Assembly (NCBI GenBank): GCA_037953625.1
Contig: CM075649.1
Location: forward strand, 123,253,290 to 123,317,289
Length of the DNA stretch: 64,000 nt
Source: Crotalaria pallida
Lineage: Eukaryota > Streptophyta > Magnoliopsida > Fabales > Fabaceae
Direction: 5' to 3'
This document shows, piece after piece, positions 45,169 to 58,243 of the stretch (position 1 is its first letter; each line of letters begins with the position of its first letter). The translations under genes were made by a program, and so were the position numbers. Below the pieces are notes generated by a model. That model was given only the letters and a program-made list of their open reading frames with translations, was not told where the DNA came from and did no database searches.

Positions 45169-48100
45169 TCAGCTAGCTCTGAAGAGATGCGGATGAGATG
45201 CCTTCATCTTAGATTCCAACTCCCATGTTGCTTCTTCAACATTGTTGCGAATCCATACCACTTTCAAGAACACATGCTCACCTTCAGCAAATTCCACTGG
45301 ATTCCTTTTCTTATTTGCATAACTCTTTTGCCGATCCTGTGCTGCTTTCATTTTCTCTTGGATCATTCTGATCTTCTCTGTTGATTCTTGAACAATCTCA
45401 GGTCCAATGAGTTGATTCTCCCCCACTTGAAACCAGCATAGGGGAGTCCTACACCTCCTTCCATACAATGCCTCGAAGGGAGCCATTCCAATACTAGAAT
45501 GGTAGGAATTATTATATGTAAATTCCACTAGAGGCAATAACTGTTCCCAACTCTGATGTTGCTCCAAGGTACAAGTTCTCAACAAGTCCTCCAAGGATTG
45601 GATAGTGCGCTCAGTCTGTCCATCAGTTTGAGGATGATAGGCAGAACTGAGTCTCAATTCTGTCTCAGAGCCTGTTGAAGACTTTGCCAAAACCTTGATA
45701 AAAATCTGGGATCACGATCCGAAATGATATTAGAAGGAACTCCATGCAGCCTGACAATCTCCTTAACATAAAGCTGGGCTAACCTTTCCATTGAAAACTT
45801 CATACTAATGGAAATGAAGTGAGCAGACTTTGTCAATCTGTCCACTATCACCCAAATTGCATCATGACCGACATTGGTTCTTGGCAAGCCCGACACAAAA
45901 TCCATAGCTATGCTATCCCATTTCCACATTGGAACTTCAAGTGGGTGTAGCATTCCACCTGGCTTCTTGTGTTCTATTTTGGACTTTTGACAAATCAAGC
46001 ATCTTGCCACATATTCTGCCACATCTCTTTTAATTCCGGGCCACCAGAACATCCTCTTAAGATCTTGATACATTTTTGTTGTTCCAGGGTGCAGGCTCAA
46101 CTTACTCTTGTGAGCCTCATCCAGGAGTGCTTTCTTCAAATCTGGGTTGGAAGGAATCCATATCCTGTTTCTGAACCTCAGGACTCCATCCTTCCCTTCC
46201 TGGAAATCAGGTTCATTCCTGGATACTGCCATTCTCTTCTGCTCCTACAATTCGACATCTTCTAACTGCTTCTGCCGAATTAAATCCAGGAAATCATTGG
46301 TAATTTGGAGCATACCAACACTGATACTGTTCTTTTTGAATTGGACTCCAAGATTGAGGTTGTTGAATTCCTCAATCAATTCCAACTCTTTGATCATCAT
46401 GCTACTGATGTGGAGGGTTTTGCGGCTAAGTGCATCAGCCACAACATTACCCTACTGATGTGGAGGGTATTGCAGATTGAAATCATAATCCTTCAAAAAT
46501 TCCATCCACCTCCTTTGTCTCATATTGAGCTCCTTCTGATCAAACAGGTACTTGAGACTTTTATGATCACTAAACACTTGGAACCTTGTACCATACAAGT
46601 AATGCCTCCATACCTTAAGAGCAAAAACAATAGCTGCTAGCTCCAGATCATGAGTAGGGTAATTCTCCTCATGAGGTCTCAATTGCCTGGAAACATAGGC
46701 AATCACCCTACCTTCTTGCATCAGAACACAGCCTAGACCTTGCCTTGATGCATCACAATAAACATCAAAGTTCTTCTGAGGATCAGGCAAGATTAAGACT
46801 GGCGGAGAAGTCAATCTGCTCTTCAATTCCAAGAAGCTATCCTCACACTTGGGAGTCCACCTAAATGGAGTCTCCTTCCTGGTCAACTTTGTCAATGGCA
46901 AGGCTATTTTAGAAAAATCCTTGATAAATCTCCTATAATAACCTGCCAGACCAAGAAAACTCCTGACTTCAGTCACATTTTTGGGTTGTTCCCACTTCAA
47001 CACAGCCACTATCTTTGCAGGGTCCACTACGATACCTTCACTAGTAATCACATGGCCTAATAATTTTACTTTCTCGAGCCAAAATTCACACTTGGAAAGC
47101 TTTGCATACAGCTGCTTCTCTTTCAAAGTTCGCAGGACTATCCGAAGATGCTCTTGGTGCTCACTGGGATTCTTTGAGTAGATCAAGATATCATCAATAA
47201 AGACTACTACAAAGGAATCCAAGTAAGGTCGGAAAAGCCTGTTCATATAGTCCATGAACACAGCTGGTGCATTGGTTAGACCAAATGGCATAACCACATA
47301 TTCATAATGGCCATACCGTGATCTAAATGCAGTCTTGGGGATGCCCTCTTCCTTGACTCTGATTTGATGATAGCCGGACCGAAGATCAATCTTAGAAAAG
47401 ACTGCTGCTCCCCGCAACTGATCCATCAAATCATCGATTCGCGGCAAAGGATACTTATTCTTGATGGTTACTTTATTAAGCTGCCGGTAGTCAACACACA
47501 AACTGAGGCTTCCATCCTTCTTTTTAACAAAGAGTACTGGAGCTCCCCAGGGTGAGACACTCGGCCTTATGAACTTCTTCTCCAACATATCTTCTAATTG
47601 CTTCTTCAATTCCACTAATTCCACTGGAGCCATTCGATGAGGAGGCAAAGAAATTGGTCCAGTCCCTGGCACCAAATCAATGCTAAACTCTACTTCCCGC
47701 ACTGGTGGTAATCCAGGAACTTCCTCCGGAAAAACTTCTGGGAATTCATTCACTATTGGGATCTGAGAAAGGGATGGAACTAATTCAGCTTCCATGGTGG
47801 CTAATTCTAGTTTTGGTTCTTTAGGTTGGCTGAAGATAATGGTTTTATTGTGACAGTCTATGACTACATGGTTACTAGACATCCAGTCCATACCTAGGAT
47901 TATGTCTAATTGGGTTAAGGGTAAACATATAAGGTCAATTTGAAATTCATGGTCTAGGATTTTAAGGTTACAGTTGGAACACATTTTTGAAGTAATAACA
48001 GAAGGGTTTGTGGGGGTTGACACTACTAGTTTATAAGGTGTTTCTATGACAGGTAATTTTAGTCTATGAACACAATCTAAGGATATGAAGGAATGGGTTG

Positions 48101-49247
48101 CACCACAATCATACAACATGCTGCAAGGAAAACCATTCAGATAACAGGTACCTTTGATCAACTCTTCTGATTCTTCTGCTTGGGCTCCAGACATTGTATA
48201 GACTTTTCCATAAGCAGTGGAAGGATTAGCTCTAGACTTGATAACATTTCCTCCTCTCCTTGCATTCTGATTCTGAGGGCAATTGCTAACAATATGCCCT
48301 GGCTGCTGACATAAGAAGCAAACAATCTGATTCCCTGGATTTAGCAATCTTCGACAAACTCCTGTGTGGCGCTTATTGCAATGAGGACACATAGGATAAG
48401 GATTCTGAACAATAGGAGATGCTCTCCCTGCAGCTACCCCTGGCGCTTTCACATCAGCTACCTTTGGAATGGGGTAAGGATTCCTTCTAACCGTCGGTCC
48501 TTTATCCCTGCCTCGAACTGGTCCATGGGTTTTGGGAGCTACCTGCAAACTCCTCTTATGAGCTTCCTTCGCCTTCCGATCATCTTCATATGTGCGGCAC
48601 ATATTCACCAACTGAGGATAACTACGGATATTCTGATATCCGATAGCCATCTTAATCTCCGGGCGAAGACCGCTCTCAAATTTTGTGCACTTGGACCTTT
48701 CATCTGGATGGAACTGAAAATAAGGAGAGAATCGGATTAACTCCTCAAACTTTGCTGAATATTCTCCGACACTCATCGCCCCTTGTTTCAGCTCCAGAAA
48801 TTCAATTTCCTTTTTGCGGCGAACATTCTCTGGAAAGTATTTCTCTAGGAACTTCTCCTTGAAGAGTTCCCATGAGATAACACTTCCTTCAGCCTCCACA
48901 AATCTCCTGGTATCCTCCCACCAGGCTTCAGCATCACCAACTAGCATGTGAGTAGAATAAGCCACCTTCTCCTCATCGGAACAAACAAAAGATCGAAAGA
49001 TCTTTTCCAATTCTTGCAGCCACAGCTGAGCTCTCATAGGATCAAAGCCGCCTTCAAATCTGGGAGGGTCCATCTTCTTAAATTCAGCAATTCCATTTGC
49101 AACAGCTGGCTCATGCCTTTGGTTGGCCTGATTAGCACTGGCTTGAACCAGATTCTCGAAGACTTCAGCTTGACGATCATTAGATCGGGTAAGATTACCA
49201 AGGACCTCAGTAAGTCTTTCAAAGACTTGATTAGATCTACCTGCCAT
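45169..49247 (-). pseudogene. gag-pol polyprotein of element C (disabled)
   Basis: This is the retrotransposon polyprotein for particle formation, reverse transcription and integration. The likely start is MAGRSNQVF at 49247; an upstream in-frame Met lies at 49283. Residue positions below count from 49283. Gag is at about 70-235 (PRFEGG, AEAWWED, KYFPENVRRKKE), a CCHC knuckle with CQQPGHIVSNCP at about 320-335, and protease DCGATHSFIS at about 390. RT follows, with YPLPRIDDL and FIDDILIYS near 695, then RNase H with YCDAS near 842. The frame then hits TAG at about 46449, resumes as GNVVADALSRK, and hits a second TAG at about 46242. The integrase zinc domain and core follow (HKSKLSLHPG, CLICQKSK, AMDFVSGLPR, SDRDPRF). 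A one-base loss near 45672 shifts the frame. The last part (AYHPQTDGQTERT, EHVFLKV) jumps straight into VEEATWE. Confidence 0.9.
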
Positions 49248-49360
49248 CTGATATTCATGTGTGATTAGTACCATCATCACCAATGAATAACAAATAACCC
49301 AGCATTACTACTAAGACTCTACTAACTTACTACTTCCTATTAACTTATAAAAATTGAGTG

Positions 49361-49409
49361 ATTACTCGCTTGGTGAGTAACACTTTGGGAGTATGGTAAT
49401 CCCATACTC
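49361..49409 (-). promoter_or_regulatory. Two leader hairpins beside primer site of C
   Basis: Hairpin 1 has TTACTC/GAGTAA arms within 49362-49380. Hairpin 2 has exact 8-base arms GAGTATGG (49389-49396) and CCATACTC (49402-49409). Both lie between gag and the primer site, as in element G. Confidence 0.5.
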
Positions 49410-49431
49410 ACAGCCGAGGAATGCTACCTTT

Positions 49432-49443
49432 GCTCTGATACCA
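49432..49443 (-). other. Primer-binding site of C, tRNA-Met type
   Basis: GCTCTGATACCA on the plus strand lies five bases from the right LTR, an exact match to the common plant tRNA-Met site. Confidence 0.88.
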
Positions 49444-49448
49444 TAAAA

Positions 49449-51515
49449 TGTAACACCTAGAATTCTAATCCTATATACCATTATTTTATAAAAAAAATCT
49501 TAGAAAAATTTTGACAGGGTTTGTTTTAAAATTAGAGCTTTCCCTTTATAGAAAACCTGTCACCTGTCAGTCAGAACATTCAAAAGTATATGTTTATATT
49601 CATTCATAACAAAGTATGTACTTATACAAGTCATCAGTCAAGGCCACATCCAGCCCAAAGTTAAGTTTTACACATAAAAAATGTGGAGTATCACCATTTC
49701 AAAAAAACATATACATATAAGTTTTTCCAACAAAGTCCATAAGTGGTGATATCCGGAAATTTACATTAAAAGTTCATATACATAATATTTTCCAAAATAC
49801 ATGATATTAGAGCATAGGTCAGCTGAAAGAGTGGATCCATAAAGAGATGGGTTACACTTCCTTAGGAGGAGTGTACCCGTCCTCGGCCTCAGGGAAAGCA
49901 GAAATATCTCCAGCCTCATTACCTAAAATGGTCAACACAGAGGGTAAGATATAGCTCAAAATCAAAGGAAACACATAAAAGCAGTAATAAGACATAATAA
50001 TATACATGTTACAAAAACATGTAAGAAATAATGCAATGATACATAAATATGCAATATTCCAGAATTGTGCCATATTCCATAATTATTCCTTTCCATAATT
50101 TCCATAGTTTCCAGAATTTCCATAATATAACCATATCCCATTGGTTTCCATAAAACCTCACATCACCCTCCGCACTATTGGAAAAGATCAACTAGGAGTA
50201 AGTGTTCCCCAACCAATGCTTGCACAGTACTTCACGTGACCGTCCTTCGTACAATTTGGGCTGTTTACCCAAATTGGCTATAGCGGGAACCACTTTGCAC
50301 TAGTCCAGAAATGTTTAAGTGACCAATAGAATTATTATAGGGCGCATAGGACCAATCCCCAACGTGGTGCATTTTCCACGTCCTTTGGTAGATCAAAGTC
50401 CAACTACAATAATTCTAGTGATTGTGATTTTAACACAATCTCGCCACTATACCATTCTCGTCCGTCTATTCTATGGAACCTTCACATGACTGTCCTTCGG
50501 TCCATAAAATGTTCTCGTATCTTTTCCAATTTCCTACCGTCCTGCCTCACTTCATTAATTACGTGTTTCTAAATCTTTTAGTAGTTTTCCTTTAATCCAA
50601 TTATTAACACATATTCATTTCCATAATATGAGAGTTTAGGTTTCCAACATAAAAGTCCATATCATTACCATTTAATACTCATAAATTTAGAAGCATAATA
50701 ACATATTCCAAACCATTTATAATTCAAGCATAATCAAACATAAACCCCTAAAATTTCAGCCAAGCCACAACCTAGAAATTTGGGAATTCCTAAGCTAATA
50801 ATCCATATACAATCAAAAACATGCCTACGATTATGAGCTAACTACTAAAATCATGCCCTTCCTCTAATCAAAAGTATATCTCCCCTCTTACCTTGATTTA
50901 GAGAAAGTGGAGGTGAGAGATGGAGAGAGAGAACCGTGAATTGATAGAGGAAAAGAAGAGATTGATGGTGAAGGAGAGTTGAAACCTTGCTTTGATGAAG
51001 GGAAAAGATGATTTGATGAAGGAATCAAGAGGTTGGAGGTTGGGGGGTGATAAACCCTAATTTTCCCAAGAGATTCGAGTGAGCCTTTTTTATTTTTTTC
51101 CTAAATGAACTCAGCCAAATGCCTTAAAAACTGATTATGCAGGTCGTGGACATCTATGTCCACCTATGGATATCGATGTGCAACATCGATGTGCACAACA
51201 AGGACATCTATGTCCACAGATAAAATCTGACAGCAACTTTCGCATTCAAACAGCCATAACTTTTACGTTAACCGTTGGATCTTGCTCAAATTTGGAGATA
51301 AGCTCCCTAATAATCCCAACTTCACATCCAACGGTGGGTTTTAGGTTTTAAGCTATAAATCCTACAATCCAATCTCCTAGGCTTATGGTTTTCCTAACTT
51401 GATCTCCACGATTCTAAGGTTAAACATAATGCATGAATGCCACTTAACTACTCTTCCTAATCAAGGTTAAAACTTCACATACTTATATTAGCTTAAATAA
51501 AAAGAGGATGTTACA
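49449..51515 (-). repeat. Right (sense 5') LTR of element C
   Basis: It is 2,067 bp, the same length as the left LTR. It is followed by ATCAC (51516-51520) and then the continuation of B's LTR. Confidence 0.92.
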
Positions 51516-54500
51516 ATCACACTTGCATTTCATTACACAGCTTGTCTCAACAATCTCATATCATCCTCTTTCTCAAGATCTCAACTCACCAAACTTTTAC
51601 AAATTTTCTCAAAATCTTTTCAAAAATATCTTTTCACAAATTCTACCAAAAGTCTTGCTTCAAAAACTCTTTTCGAAAATTCTCATTTCCAAAAACCTTT
51701 TTAAAATTCCTTTCCACAAACCTTTTCAAAAGCACCTTTCATAAACCTTTTCAAAAATCTTATTTCAAAACTTTTTTCGAAAACATATTGTTTCAATGAG
51801 TACTAGTGGAGGAGCAAGCTCAACTCAACACCAGTCTCATTTTAACCATATCACAAAGGAGCTCAGCTCCACTCACATCATCTTTCATTTCATAATCAAC
51901 ACCCCATCACTTTCCCAGCTCTGGCTTAAGCTCATCCTCATCCTCAAGTCTGTCCCCAATCTCAACACTTTATCTCTTTTCCAATAAATCACATATTCTT
52001 TATTTTTATTTCTTTCTCATTATGTCTTTACTTCACAATCTTATTTATTTCATTTCTATTTTCGGGACATAGCATATTATCCATGTTGATTCACAATATA
52101 ATTATCATCATGCATAAATAAATAAATAAACACGCAAGCATGCTATTTCACACAACCATCACACAACAACAATGTGGTCTTCGTCTCCTTCGTATAAGTG
52201 GCCACACAGGGCAAACAATTGCCACTTATACTACTGACTCCAACCACGTAGTCCCGATCTTTGAGATGATGCGGGACGTCCTAATAAATCACCTAAACAC
52301 CACAGTGTCTTAGGATAGCTTCTCTCTCACCTGAGGTCCAGCAATTAAATACGTACGCTCTCCTCGGATCCTTGTCTCTGCCAGCTGCCCCAATCCCTCG
52401 TCTTTAAAATTCCTCGTACTAAATAAAATATGTTTACGTCATTAATTGGAATTAAGAAAATATTTTCTTAACTCAATTCACATTTCATTCCTTATCGGAA
52501 TACTTGAAAATGTAATTATTTTCTCAAAACAGCTCTAATACTTTCTAGCACTTTAAATTTCTTCAAAATCATTTGAAGTCATCATATAAAATAATTTAAA
52601 TCATTTGATTTAGTTGTAGGTCCGTCTTGGACAGCACCTAAAACATGTTTGAAAGCACCGAAAAATGCACTGTTTTTAAATCCGGCTTTTCTTAAATCAA
52701 TTACCACTTGAAAATCATACTTTAACTTTCATGAGTACCTTTTTAAAGTTAAGAAACAACTTTAAATAAGTCTGGACAGCAAAGGTTTATTTCATGAAAT
52801 CATTTTAATAAAAATCCGAAAACATCTTAAAACACTTTTTACTTTAGACGATTCTTTAGTTCCAACTAATACTTTAAAACTGAAGTTTTTATCATAAAAT
52901 AAATCTTGGACGGTCACTTAAATAAAATCCATCAACCAAATAAATCATATAATATAATTACTTAATCAAACAATTGATTATTTTCTAAGCATCTTCATTT
53001 TCATAAAACACAAACACTTTGAGACACACAAATACTCACAAACCGAATGGAACTAAAGATACAAACCAAGCACATTTATTTTCATGCAACTAAGCCTCCT
53101 AGGCTTATTGACACTACATGGCCGAGTAACATCAAAGAAACAAGTTAGAAATTACAAATCTAAATCATACAATCAACTTAATTTATTTCAAGCATCCAAA
53201 TAAAATTTCATTTTCAATTGATTAACCCATCTTAGATACTCTTATTATACTAAACCGAATAGGATTTAAGAAAACGATTTTAGCATTTCAAATCAAACAT
53301 AGCATTCTTTACATAAAACATGATCATCATCAAAACACAAAATAAAGAAATTATTCCTTCCTTTTATATTGAAAAACCGTGAGCTTTCATGGAAAATTTA
53401 CCACGCTTTAATTTATTTCCTTAACTTAAATCAATCCATTGAATCAAGCATCGCACCACAAATCTTATTTCTCAAATCAACATGTACAATACAATCAATT
53501 CACCCCCTTTTTCTTTAATTAAAACCGAATATAAAAATATTAATCACAACATTATCTTAAATAATTTAGCTTAACAAAATCCCACAAAACATACTCATTT
53601 CTTTTTGGTCACTTCATGAAAAAGAGGCCTAGCCTAATTCCTATGTATAGGTCGAATTTCATTATGACAAAACAAGATTCTTGGATTTATTTTTCAACAT
53701 GCAAAGTTTAAGATTCATGGGTTTTGAATTATGCACTTCCTCACACAAAATTCTAAAAATATCTAAGCATAAAACCGAATCATGATCACCACACAAACCA
53801 AGTTTTTATTTTAATTTTCTTACATGTACTTTTTAGAAATTCTTAAATCATATAGAAATTAACATGCATGTTCTTAAGTCTTGTAGATCAAGTCATAAAA
53901 TTATTCACCATAGTACAAATCAAAGATGAAAATCACTTTGGGTAAAAAGGACCAAAACCGTGACTTGAAAATGAAGGAAGGCTAGATCTTTTTACTCAAC
54001 ACAACATGCATGTACCAAAAATCAACACAAGATCAAAGCTTTTTGTTTTGAAGATCACATGCATGACTTAAGATCAAACTTTTTCAAAGATCAAGACAAA
54101 ATTAAAGACTTTTTCAAAAATAAATCAAAATCAAGCATAACCTCAGCTCAAATCAACTTTTATGAGCCTAAAGTTAACATGCAAGGACTTAGAATAAATT
54201 TAAAAGCATCAAGATCTAATCTTCCATTCATGGCCGAATTACATAGTTCTTAGTTTAGTGTTTTATAAGTTCATATGATTCTTGAAATTCAAGATTAAAG
54301 CTTCAACATTACACATAACCATAGATCATCAACCATAGAACTAGACATGCAAGGAAGAAATGAAAATCAAATAGGCTTAGAAAAAAAATAAAAGCTACTC
54401 TAAACTTCTTGTGTTCTTCAAATCACCCACCCAATGAAAGTCTTCTAACTCTAAGTTCTTGGATCTTCAAGGAAGAGCTCTAGGTTTTGGTTTGATCTCT

Positions 54501-55762
54501 TCTCCTTCTTTTCTTCTTCCTTACGGTTCTCTCTCTCTTTCTCTTCATGGCTTTCTCTCTTTTTTTTTCTAAAGGTGTTGAGCTTGATGATACTCCAACA
54601 CCAAGTGTATTTGTGTTGGTGTGAAAAGGAGATGGAAGAAGGGAAGAAAGGAACGTAGGAAAGAAGGAAATAGAAGAATGAGTGGGACTAATGAAATGAA
54701 TGGAAAGCAAATTGGCTTAAGAGTGAAATATCTTCTCCCTTCTTTGGCCCTTAGTTTTTGGTCGACCAACACACCTTCTAGGAGGGGTAGTCTTTGGCAT
54801 CCTAGGCTTCTACTTGGTCTCCAAGTTTCTTTGTTTTATTTTCTTTTTATTTTATTTTCCTTTCCACTTAGTCAACATGCAAATGCATCCTACACTTACA
54901 CATACACCCACTCATACATGTGTCACTCACTCACATCTCACACATACCCTCTTCATGCACACACACCACCCAAGCCGTGGCAATCTCCCATGCAAACACA
55001 TGTCCTATAATTTTTTATCTCCTAATCACATTTTAATTACTAATTATGCAACATTACTTAGGAAATCACACTTATACCACCATTCACACAATTATACACA
55101 TATAAGCACACTTTAATATATCATATATACATACATACACAAACCACATTATGCACACATTTATACACACATTCATATTCATTCACACACTTGATCAAGC
55201 ATACACATTAACAATTAAACACAATTTCTTTAAATAATAAACTGCACTTATTGGTTGTACTTATGGCCCTTATTTCATTTTCTAAAATCATATTTTAATA
55301 TATTAAAGATGTTCCCAAAAGAAAAAATTCATTTGAAGTCCTTAACTATTTTTACCAATTTATTCACTCAAAATTCGTCCTTTAAATACCTAAAAATAAA
55401 TTTTTGCAAACCAACTCAGAAAATTATAAAAGTTACATTTTTGAAATCTAATTTTTAATACGATCGTTTTCATATAAGGATCATAAAATTCGGAGTTACG
55501 GTTGAAAAAATATGGATTTTTAAAGTTAACAAACCCAAAATTTCATTTTAAACAAAAATCTTTCTTTGATAAAATCACAATTTCTTTAAAACACCAAAAA
55601 TGTCCAACACATAATCATTTCTTCAAAATTATTCACCACTTGAAATCATTAATTAAGAAATTTACTTCAATAAAACACTCTTTCAAAAACTTTTTCTTCA
55701 AATAGATCTTTTAGTTGTTTAAAACAGTACGATGAATTTGCGGGGTGTTACATTACACGTTA

Positions 55763-57220
55763 TGGAGGGTCATTATCTTTTATTCACGTTCCTTACGGAG
55801 GGTCATTATTCACACTCCATTATGGAGGGTCATTCATCCATTTTCACACTCCACTTAGGGAGGGTCGTTCATACATTTTCACGCTCCACTTAGGGAGGGT
55901 CATTATTCTTTACTCACGCTCCTTTCGGAGGGTCATTATCTCACTCCATTTTGGAGGGTCATTCATACTTTAATCACATATTCACACTCCCTTTGGGTTT
56001 GGGAGGGTCATTCATACTTACACAATCACACACATCATATTCATAAATTCACACATCTTAATTCTATATTCACACATCATAATCCTATATTCACACACCA
56101 TATTAGGTGGGTCCATCTTACATTGGTAGTATAATTACATTTCCCACTTTTCAACACTCGCAACTAATTCATTAATCATTTGGTATTCTTCTAATTCCAA
56201 TATAAGTTATAGAGTCTTTAACACTTTTATTCCATAACTACCATATCCATTATCCATTATCTTTGTTCATAACTAATTCATAACAAGTCCTAAACATACA
56301 ACATTTATATTTTTATCAACAACAATAGCAAGTAACACTCTTACATATCATATTTTCTTCTTTAGTTTCACCTTCCATTCTATCTCTTCTTTCTTATTCT
56401 TTTATCATATTTCATAGGTTTCTATTCCTTTTCCATTATTCTCATTCTATTATCTATCTTTCTTTCTTGCATACTTTCCTTATGAACATTCAACTTGGCT
56501 ATTCTTATTACTTCTTAATTTACTATCTACTTAGTCAATCATTCCTTTTCTAACCATAATCCTATACACTTATTCTCATACACTACAAATGGGTTCTTTC
56601 TCTTCTTATTACTACTTCTTTTATTATCAATATCATCTACCCTAAGGTTTTATACTCTATTTATCCATCAACCCCTAGCCATCACTATAACAAAAGAGAA
56701 CCTATTTCCTAAGCCAAAATAACACTACCTTCTTACCTCAATGAAGTTAATTAGAGAGATGGAACCTCTAAAGAACTCTAGCTTTTCCTTAACTTGATGA
56801 CCTCTTAGATCTTGAAAAATCAAGGGAGATGGTGATGGTGAAGTTGTGTGATGTTGTTGATGATGGGGTGATGAGACTTGATCTTGTGTCCTAGAATTGG
56901 GTTGGGGTTTGATGATGAGAGTTGATGATGATCTTGATGATGGGTGCTCTTAGTTATTGAGAGAGATGATGAGAGATGATAATGAGAGATGATAATGAGT
57001 GTTGATTCTCTTGATTCTCCTTCAATGGCTCTTGAGGAAGAGAGGGTAGAAGAGAGAAAGCGAGAGAGAGAGAGAGAGAGATGAAGAAGCTTGGTGGCCA
57101 TGGAGTCACCACCATGAGAAAGGGGAAGGAAGGAAGCTTGATGTTGTGAGTGCCATGGATGATGGATTAAAACCCTAGAATATGAGTTATGGAGCTTTAG
57201 GGTTTGCTTTGGAGCTTGTG
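55763..57220 (-). repeat. LTR O, third fragment, truncated
   Basis: The hairpin array resumes (CTCCATTATGGAG, CTCCTTTCGGAG, TTCCTTACGGAG and others to about 56115). The LTR text then follows G up to the region matching about 9400. The last 500 bases of a complete LTR, including the CCGTTGGAT inverted repeat and the GATGTTACA end, are absent. The right boundary is approximate. Confidence 0.7.
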
Positions 57221-57221
57221 G

Positions 57222-57335
57222 GTGTGTTTGATTCCAATTCCAAGTGCACAACCAAACACCAGAATTCCAATTCCAATTCCAATTCCAAACTCCAATTCCA
57301 ATTCCAACCCTCAATTCCACGCGCCAAACAGACTT
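57222..57335. repeat. AATTCCAATTCC-rich segment
   Basis: GTGTTTGATTCCAATTCC continues through several AATTCC units to ACGCGCCAAACAGAC. It resembles the reverse complement of 28070-28215. It may be a small DNA transposon or a simple repeat that grew at the break of LTR O. Confidence 0.4.
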
Positions 57336-57716
57336 TTAAACTTCATGGAAGCTTATTAGATTGCACTTTGAGATATAAATTGCTATTCTAATAATATGAA
57401 TAACTTCTCCCATACCTGAGATTAAAGTTATAGGCAACACAAGCTATGAATTGAAGATTGAAAGCTACTAACTACATAGGACAACACCTACACCTTCTTG
57501 CAAAATCCTTACTTTTTCCCTTCTTTCACCTCACTTTTATACCAATATTTTACAAAGAACGGCCATACTAGGGAGTAGGAATCAACTCTACAGTATCTCA
57601 TCTTGATAATAAAATTGAAAGAAATGAATTATAAGCCGTCCTACTTACCAAAATCATCACTCAACACCAAACCGAAAAACAACAAACTAGTGCAATTTCA
57701 AGAGGAGAATTCTACG
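57336..57716. other. Unassigned DNA left of hAT element
   Basis: There is no coding frame with recognisable features and no repeat ends. The last part, 57717-57724 ATTTTGAG, is the hAT target duplication. Confidence 0.4.
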
Positions 57717-57724
57717 ATTTTGAG

Positions 57725-57890
57725 TAGTGCTATCAAATCGGGCTGGCCCAGCCCATTAGGGTCGGGCCATTACGGGCCAACACTATTTCGGGCCGGGCTG
57801 GGCCAGCCCTAATTTTCCTCGGGCCAGCATTTTAAGTGGCCCACCCCACCCCACAATAATATGCGGGCCAAACGGTCAGCCCACGGGCCA
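57725..57890. repeat. Left end of hAT with GGGCC-rich subterminal repeats
   Basis: The short TIR TAGTGCTATCAA is followed by about ten GGGCC/GGGCTGG motifs in both orientations. Confidence 0.75.
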
Positions 57891-58243
57891 GCATTTAAAT
57901 TATTTTTTTTAAAAAAAAAAGGTCACATTTTTCATGCACAGCACAGTATATAATTTTTCATGGACAGCCACATCTATTCCTTTGAACATCTATTACACCA
58001 TTAGTCTATTACAGATCCAGTCAAGTGCCATTAACATAAATACATATATACTCCTTTGGTCATAAATCAAAAGACATATTCAGAGCTCCTATAAATACAT
58101 AGAGACTAATTCGGTCATGAATCAAAAGACATTCAGAGTTCTAAGTTAGTTATACAAACTAAATGGATGACTATTATAGACTATTACATACAAATCATCT
58201 CAAAAAGAGCTCATCCCAAAAAATTATATACTAATCAGCATTC

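Larger units (their letters stand above)
43065..51515 (-). mobile_element. Element C, Tekay/Del-like chromovirus, broken coding region
   Basis: This is a complete LTR retrotransposon of 8,451 bp. It has two LTRs of exactly 2,067 bp, duplication ATCAC on both sides, a polypurine tract at 45132-45146, and a tRNA-Met primer site at 49432-49443. One long coding region on the minus strand runs gag, protease, RT, RNase H, integrase and a chromodomain remnant. This order and the motif set place it with plant chromoviruses. Because it lies within B's LTR, it is the youngest large insertion in this nest. Confidence 0.93.
35014..55752 (-). mobile_element. Element B: 5.4-kb LTRs, non-coding 1.27-kb internal region
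   Basis: The LTRs TGTAACAGCCCG...GCGGGGTGTTACA occupy 35014-40418 and 41684-55752, the second interrupted by element C. The flanking duplication is TTACA (35009-35013, 55753-55757). The internal region 40419-41683 has a purine tract at its left end and a tRNA-Met primer site at its right end, so the element is minus strand and has what it needs to be copied, but no gag or pol. This matches the definition of a large retrotransposon derivative (LARD), whose proteins come from another element. The two LTRs are very similar by eye, implying a fairly recent insertion. Confidence 0.85.
41684..55752 (-). repeat. Right (sense 5') LTR of element B, split by element C
   Basis: The LTR sequence is 41684-43064 and 51521-55752, about 5.6 kb when C is removed. 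The left LTR reads straight through the site as CTCATCATCACACTTGC, which confirms the duplication ATCAC (43060-43064, 51516-51520). Confidence 0.85.

Noticed and set aside
46452..49283. Plus-strand frames opposite the C polyprotein (for example 48366-48740, 46305-46640)
   Set aside because: They are shadows of the real minus-strand coding region.
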